Part shown: in pieces, positions 59,080 to 64,000 of the stretch
How the letters are laid out: each line of letters begins with the position of its first letter
Numbering within the stretch: position 1 is the first letter of the stretch
Assembly (NCBI RefSeq): GCF_002217435.1
Contig: NZ_MUHF01000004.1
Location: 1 to 64,000 of the forward strand
DNA length: 64,000 bases
Reading direction: 5' to 3'
Origin: Flavobacterium reichenbachii
Lineage (GTDB): Bacteria > Bacteroidota > Bacteroidia > Flavobacteriales > Flavobacteriaceae
The notes under the pieces: generated by a model
Databases searched by the model: none
What the model was told of the DNA's origin: nothing
What the model saw: the letters and a program-made list of their open reading frames with translations, nothing else
Program-made: the position numbers and the translations under genes

Positions 59080-61365
59080 ATGGGAAAATCATTTGTATAT
59101 AATACAGGCTTCAACGAAGACGTTATTGAAAGAGACGAATTACACCTCAATTTTGGTGTGTTTATAGATGGTACATTAAACAATATGTACAATACTAACT
59201 CCAGAACCCAACACGCCAGAGGCGGATTGGATAATCCGGACTGGAACTTAACAAACAAACAAATTGAAGATAGCGACGCCGAGAGATACAAGAAATTACG
59301 GAATCCAGAAAAAATAAAGAACCCCAATGAATACGAAAAATTAGAGAACGACAAGAAAGAACGGAAAGCAAAGGATCTAAAAAGGATTGAAGAATTATTA
59401 GGCATCGAAAACAGAACCGAGGCCCAGCAAAAAGAACTGGAAGGTTATGATAAGGAAGATGTCTACCTAGTAGCTTCAAGCAGAGACTTTCTGGACAAAC
59501 AGGGTACAGATAACAGCTACAGCAACGACTACACCAATGTAGCCAGAATGTGGACCTGCTGTGGTGAAGAGTACAAAATATATGTTGAGGGCATGGGTAC
59601 TACAAAATTAGATAAAGATGATCAGGATGGTTTTGCGTTTGGGGCCGGCAGCAAATCCGGCATTCGAGCCAGGGTAAGGGAGGCTTGCGAAAAACTGGCG
59701 GATAAAATAGGAAAGCAAAAGACAAATGAAACAAATAAGCTTAAAACACTGACCGAGATTACAGTCGATGTTTTTGGTTTTAGCCGCGGCGCTGCATCGG
59801 CACGCAATTTTGTTGCCGAGATAAATCATAATAACGGCGTATATGCCGCAACAAGAGTCGGAGAATATGAGTATAATGAACCTTTAGGTAAAGCCGTAAA
59901 TAAAAACCAGAAAAGCCCATTACAAAGAAAACCATCGCAGCAAACAGAAGGGCTTAAAGGAATCGATACAAGACAGTTAGATTTTAAAGTAGATACAATA
60001 AAACATACTACTACAATTCCGATATATCATGATCGTGACGGAAAACAGGTAGATACCCCGCATATTACAAATGGATACATGCCTCGATTTGGGCATTTGG
60101 GTATTAGTTTATTAACAAAAGATATTGTAAAAGATCCCGAAGATCTGGAGGAAATAAAAATTATAGTGCGTTTTTTAGGTATTTATGATACCGTGTCGTC
60201 TTATGGTGAAATAGGCGAATTGGGTGGCGATTGGGTTAAAACGAAAGGGATAATACATCTAAAAAATTCTTATTTTGAAGATGACGAAGCTGAACTCAAC
60301 CTGCAAAATATGGGTACGGTGCAGCAAATAGTGCATTTTACTGCCAAAGACGAACACCGCGAAAATTTTGCACTCACAAGGGTAGATAAAAAATATGCCA
60401 AAAAAAACGAGGACGGCAGTGATCGTTTGGTAGAAAAAAACTTCCCGGGAGTACACTGCGATATAGGCGGGGCATATATGAGCGAACCTGAGATCATTGA
60501 CGAAATAGAAACTACCGCCTTTTTAACAGCTAAGACCGCTCTTACACCAAGCGGTGAACTAAAAAATATAAGACAAAAACTGATCGATAATTATTGGTTT
60601 ACTGATGAGCAGATAAAAATTACAATAACACCATGGCACTACCCTCTTAAGGTCATAGAATTATTTTCGGTAAACCGTTATTTTGCGAGCGCTTATGCAA
60701 TTAGGCAGGCCAATTATGAGGCTCTAACAAGTAATCGCAATATGCGGAAGGAATACAGTTTTATTCCGCTGCATTTTATGGAAGAATATTTTAGACCACT
60801 TATTGAGGAGAATTTCATGCCTGATAGTGTACTAGATAATTACTCCATTTCAAATCTGCCTGTTCTCGTTCAGGCCAAAGCCTATCTAAAAAAGCACGTT
60901 TTTGAAGACAACAGAGAGTGGGAGTTTGCCAGTGATACCGAACTTCTGGCTATAAAAAAGTCGAAGAATGCTAATTTCTACGAACAGCACGAAACGGCAA
61001 AAGATAATATCCCATCAAATAAACCAAATATAGATTATGAAAAAGATCAGGCTTATGCCAATGAGCGGCAGCGCATTGTAGAAAAAGAATGGAAAGAATA
61101 CCTTGAAAAGCGCGCAGTAGTACGGGAACAAGGAAAATATTATGCTCCGGATGAAGAGACAAAATCACCGCCAGTATACGCATGGGAAAAAGACTATAAA
61201 GATCCTGTTGAGGATGAACAGCAACCTGAACCTGAAATAGATCATGATGCTCAGGCTTTACTGCGAATATTAAGGAACAAGTATTTTCATTGGTCTGCCA
61301 ATCGTGATTGGTTAGGAATGGATCAGGCCAGCAGTGATATAAGAGTTGAATATCCAAAAAAATAA
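59080..61365 (+). CDS. Tle1-type (DUF2235) phospholipase T6SS effector
   Basis: A 761-residue DUF2235 alpha/beta hydrolase, the fold of T6SS lipase family Tle1 which cleaves phospholipids of target cells. The nucleophile motif is GFSRG with Ser235 (VFGFSRGAASARNFVAE). LGIYDTVSSYGE supplies a likely Asp, and FPGVHCDIGGAYMSEPE the His. A charged insertion (about 60-140) and a Glu/Lys-rich C-terminal third are not recognised. It is preceded by three DUF2931 genes with fragments of its own N-terminus. It presumably rides on VgrG or the PAAR-like protein. Confidence 0.9.
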   Translation: MGKSFVYNTGFNEDVIERDELHLNFGVFIDGTLNNMYNTNSRTQHARGGLDNPDWNLTNKQIEDSDAERYKKLRNPEKIKNPNEYEKLENDKKERKAKDLKRIEELLGIENRTEAQQKELEGYDKEDVYLVASSRDFLDKQGTDNSYSNDYTNVARMWTCCGEEYKIYVEGMGTTKLDKDDQDGFAFGAGSKSGIRARVREACEKLADKIGKQKTNETNKLKTLTEITVDVFGFSRGAASARNFVAEINHNNGVYAATRVGEYEYNEPLGKAVNKNQKSPLQRKPSQQTEGLKGIDTRQLDFKVDTIKHTTTIPIYHDRDGKQVDTPHITNGYMPRFGHLGISLLTKDIVKDPEDLEEIKIIVRFLGIYDTVSSYGEIGELGGDWVKTKGIIHLKNSYFEDDEAELNLQNMGTVQQIVHFTAKDEHRENFALTRVDKKYAKKNEDGSDRLVEKNFPGVHCDIGGAYMSEPEIIDEIETTAFLTAKTALTPSGELKNIRQKLIDNYWFTDEQIKITITPWHYPLKVIELFSVNRYFASAYAIRQANYEALTSNRNMRKEYSFIPLHFMEEYFRPLIEENFMPDSVLDNYSISNLPVLVQAKAYLKKHVFEDNREWEFASDTELLAIKKSKNANFYEQHETAKDNIPSNKPNIDYEKDQAYANERQRIVEKEWKEYLEKRAVVREQGKYYAPDEETKSPPVYAWEKDYKDPVEDEQQPEPEIDHDAQALLRILRNKYFHWSANRDWLGMDQASSDIRVEYPKK

Positions 61366-61371
61366 TTTTGT

Positions 61372-62154
61372 ATGACACTATCAAGCAGCTTTACAGAAGA
61401 GTTTCTTTTAAATCCAGTTTTAAAAGACAATCAGACTTATAGATTCAAAACCACCACCATTGATTTTTCAAATAGAAAAAAGGGTATTGATAAATCCTGC
61501 ACCCGCGATGTACAAATAAAATTTATGGGTAAGATAAAAGACATTTTTGTTTTTGATGTTTTTATAGAAAAGGTAACATTCAGTCAAAATACTGCACATG
61601 AGCGATTGCTCAAAAAAGATATTTATGCCTATAGAAATGTTTTGATGGGAACAGATGAAAAAGGTGAAATTGTAAAAATCTACAACCTTAACCAAATGCA
61701 GAATGAATGGGAAGAAACAAAAAAAGATCTCCGAAAAGACCATACAGGTTATGAATTTGAAGATTTTTTGAATGATAATACAGTCGTTTTAGCCAATGAA
61801 GAAAAAACAATTTATTATCTAAAAACGCCTGCTATGTATGGTTTGTTTTTTCATGGATTATTTGGAAAATATGATCACACAACAATAAAAAGAAATCAAA
61901 TACTGCTGGATTTTGATAGTGTAGAAATAACAGAAGAAATTAAGATAAATAACAAGAGTTCTTTACTGCTCATTACAGCAAAAAAAAGTGATGCCTCAAA
62001 TGCAAACAACAACGCCGTAGATGCCGGTATAAATCAATATGAAGGAATCTGGATGTATAAAAAAGAAAATCAATTACTTGAAGGGAATTTAAAAATAGAA
62101 AGCGAAAAGTGTAACATAAATTACAATGTATTATGGGTTGGTTCAAAGATTTAA
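61372..62154 (+). CDS. T6SS-associated hypothetical protein
   Basis: A 260-residue soluble protein without signal or membrane helices, starting 6 nt after the Tle1 stop and overlapping the DUF4280 gene by 22 bp. It is beta-rich with FKTTTIDFSNRKKGI and VLANEEKTIYYLKTPAMYGL. I recognise no family. Tight coupling between effector and PAAR-like protein makes an adaptor or chaperone role plausible; an immunity role is the alternative. Confidence 0.75.
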   Translation: MTLSSSFTEEFLLNPVLKDNQTYRFKTTTIDFSNRKKGIDKSCTRDVQIKFMGKIKDIFVFDVFIEKVTFSQNTAHERLLKKDIYAYRNVLMGTDEKGEIVKIYNLNQMQNEWEETKKDLRKDHTGYEFEDFLNDNTVVLANEEKTIYYLKTPAMYGLFFHGLFGKYDHTTIKRNQILLDFDSVEITEEIKINNKSSLLLITAKKSDASNANNNAVDAGINQYEGIWMYKKENQLLEGNLKIESEKCNINYNVLWVGSKI

Positions 62155-63176
62155 AGGAAGGATTAAGCATGCCCGATTATGATAAAATGTTTCGGGAACG
62201 TATGGAGCGCGAAAAAAGAGAAGCATATATTTTTGATATTCGCGAAAATATCGATTCGTTAAATGAACACATAGCAGAACAAAATATAAAATATGAATTT
62301 TCGCAGGGTATTAATCGCAAAAAAGAAGCAGCAAAAAAAGATGAAAAGGAAGAAAAAGCTTCAGATGATTTAAAAATGGTTATCGACGGCGCCAAACTGC
62401 AATGCAGTCTTTGTACAAACCCAGCCGGAAAATTAAAAGTAAATTTTGACACCCCAACCACACAGGACAAAAAAACAGCTACTGTAAAAGAGAAAGATAT
62501 GAAAAGTCTCATCTTCATGGGCAATTGCAAAAAAAGCCCGCAAAGCTCCAGCCCCTGCGCCTCGGTAATGCAGTTAGGAAATTGGAAGAATGTAGGAACC
62601 TCAAAGGTTCAGGAACAATTTCCACTCCTTCTTAAAAGTACCATAAAGTGTAATTACGGCGGTGTGGATATAAAGATAACCGATTGCGGACAGCGCAGCG
62701 AGCCCGAAGATATTCCGCTTACAGATAAAATATTCAATAATAAAAGAATTCTGAGTGCAAAATGGATGTGTGAAGAAATGGAAAATGAAATACAGAGAAC
62801 CAAAGTGAGAAAGGAAATTAGTGTATTGGCTAAAACTAAAAATTTTCAGGAAGGAGAAACTTTAACAATAATTATTGACGATAAGAATGGGTACGATGCA
62901 AAACCAGGACAAAAAGAAATAACGCTTACAGGTAATGTGGATGCCGATGGTTATGTTGAATTGAAAGAAATGGTTCTAATTGAGGATGTAGACAATAAAC
63001 CAAAATACAAGACCGATTTACAGTTACAAAGAGAAAAAGAAAGGGAAACTGAAATTTATATTACCCGCGACGGAAAAGATTACACACGATCTGAATGGAA
63101 AAAATTTCAGGATGATTGTCATGACAAAATGGAGAAATTAAAGGCTGAGAAGAAAAAAGGATTTTGGGGATACTAA
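62133..63176 (+). CDS. DUF4280 PAAR-like spike-tip protein
   Basis: A 347-residue protein with a DUF4280 (PAAR-like) domain at about 80-195: DGAKLQCSLCTNPAGKLKVN, MGNCKKSPQSSSPCASVMQL, and KSTIKCNYGGVDIKITDCGQ. Several Cys pairs could bind metal at the spike tip. The N-terminal 80 residues are charged and helical. A C-terminal extension (about 210-347) with a beta-sandwich-like part and a Lys-rich tail may bind cargo. It follows VgrG, Tle1 and the unknown protein, and precedes a cell-wall hydrolase. Confidence 0.9.
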   Translation: MGWFKDLKEGLSMPDYDKMFRERMEREKREAYIFDIRENIDSLNEHIAEQNIKYEFSQGINRKKEAAKKDEKEEKASDDLKMVIDGAKLQCSLCTNPAGKLKVNFDTPTTQDKKTATVKEKDMKSLIFMGNCKKSPQSSSPCASVMQLGNWKNVGTSKVQEQFPLLLKSTIKCNYGGVDIKITDCGQRSEPEDIPLTDKIFNNKRILSAKWMCEEMENEIQRTKVRKEISVLAKTKNFQEGETLTIIIDDKNGYDAKPGQKEITLTGNVDADGYVELKEMVLIEDVDNKPKYKTDLQLQREKERETEIYITRDGKDYTRSEWKKFQDDCHDKMEKLKAEKKKGFWGY

Positions 63177-63185
63177 ATAAAAATT

Positions 63186-64000
63186 ATGGACGGATTTAGA
63201 GAGGAAGATTTTACAGGCAGAGTTTTACGATTCAAGAGTATAAATGGAGATACAAGATTTAAAAATGTGACTTTGGAGATATATGCTGCATCGAAACCAA
63301 AAGGATATTTTTATACTAAAGAAGGTGTATATCTAGGAAAAATAGGAACTGATAACAATGTTTATATCACTGATCAAGCTTCATTTTCAGAGATTGAAAA
63401 AGGAAAAACCGTCTCTGACGATAAGATTATTTATTTTACTGAAAAGTATAAATTAAATAATGAGCAAATGTTGGACAGAGCGCATTGGATCTTTGGAGAA
63501 GGTAGAGGAGAATTTGCAACCGAGTATGCCCATACAATTGAAAACATGAAGAAATGGGGATATCATGGTAAAGGATTTTCAGAGGAAGGTACATATTGTT
63601 CATTGTCCGACTCTAAATATAAAGGTAAAAGTGTATTTTTTTCAGGTAAAACAGGTTATGAGAATTATGATGATTTTGCTAACGCCCGAATTAATTTAAA
63701 TGATCTTAATAAGTTAAAAAATGCAGATATTGTCATTAAGGCTATAATTGATCAAAAAAGAGGCATCACTACTGACCCCACTCCCAATGCAACACAATGG
63801 TTGGGAAAACGTAATTACTTTTTTAAACAGGAAATCGCAAAAGGAGAAAAACTTACCAAGGCTGATGAATCATACAATTTTCAAGTCAAAAAACATGGTA
63901 AGGATAAGGTATTAAGAAAAGATGGGAAATCCAAACGTAGTCATCTTTTTATAGACACACGTCTACAAGCAGACATTGATAAATTAAATAAAAAAAAATC
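63186..64000 (+). CDS. SleB-like cell-wall hydrolase effector (partial, runs off the window)
   Basis: The frame opens at the ATG at 63186 (MDGFREEDFTGRVLRFKSIN), 9 nt after the DUF4280 stop, and stays open to the window end, giving 271 codons. The stretch AHWIFGEGRGEFATEYAHTI (about residues 99-118) resembles the catalytic region of SleB/CwlJ-type hydrolases (xIYGEARGE). TDPTPNATQWLGKRNYFFKQ also fits peptidoglycan hydrolases. Its place after a PAAR-like gene suggests a T6SS effector against peptidoglycan. Any C-terminal part and immunity gene lie outside the window. Confidence 0.7.
   Translation, partial: MDGFREEDFTGRVLRFKSINGDTRFKNVTLEIYAASKPKGYFYTKEGVYLGKIGTDNNVYITDQASFSEIEKGKTVSDDKIIYFTEKYKLNNEQMLDRAHWIFGEGRGEFATEYAHTIENMKKWGYHGKGFSEEGTYCSLSDSKYKGKSVFFSGKTGYENYDDFANARINLNDLNKLKNADIVIKAIIDQKRGITTDPTPNATQWLGKRNYFFKQEIAKGEKLTKADESYNFQVKKHGKDKVLRKDGKSKRSHLFIDTRLQADIDKLNKKK

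Overview
The window looks like a Flavobacterium-type Bacteroidetes chromosome. The evidence is the AT-rich intergenic DNA, TAnnTTTG-type -7 promoter elements, a SusC/SusD pair, signal peptides ending in Ala-Gln, a VgrG of the Bacteroidetes type VI secretion kind, and short flavobacterial interspersed repeats. I saw no rRNA, tRNA, CRISPR array or transposase.

Left part (1-16 kb): DNA repair and stress. It holds an alkyladenine glycosylase, Ku and LigD (convergent, overlapping by 4 bp), a set of small stress-type proteins (DUF6766-like, a Lys-rich peptide, an acidic protein, YtxH, SRPBCC), and the complete ligase-associated DNA damage response cluster (MBL exonuclease, ATP-dependent ligase, Lhr-like DEXH helicase, PdeM endonuclease).

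Middle part (16-45 kb): a small polysaccharide utilization locus reads leftward (SusC, SusD, two GH92 mannosidases) behind a LacI-like palindrome. After it come several regulator-plus-efflux or regulator-plus-reductase units: TetR/small protein/MFS, TetR-TetR, HxlR/nitroreductase, and TetR/SDR/Bcr-CflA MFS. Most have palindromic operators that can be read directly. A Crp/Fnr gene then precedes a five-gene operon (YceI, tautomerase, SDR, NTF2-like, nitronate monooxygenase), followed by an ABC-F ATPase with an unusual Walker A.

45-52.5 kb: a LytS/LytTR two-component system is flanked by a DoxX gene and by a leftward group of epoxide hydrolase, cupin, alpha/beta hydrolase, Ohr and DUF1223 genes. 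The DoxX and epoxide hydrolase promoters carry matching 12-bp direct repeats, 21 bp apart, each ending exactly 34 nt before a -7-like element. I read this as a LytTR regulon.

Right part (52.8-64 kb): a type VI secretion effector island. It contains VgrG, three near-identical tandem DUF2931 membrane proteins, a Tle1-type phospholipase effector, an unknown protein, a DUF4280 PAAR-like protein, and a SleB-like cell-wall hydrolase cut by the window edge. Each DUF2931 gene is preceded by an intact 45-codon fragment of the Tle1 N-terminus, and a 28-bp remnant of a further DUF2931 gene lies just after vgrG. This looks like an amplifying immunity array built with effector fragments, and it is the most interesting locus in the window.
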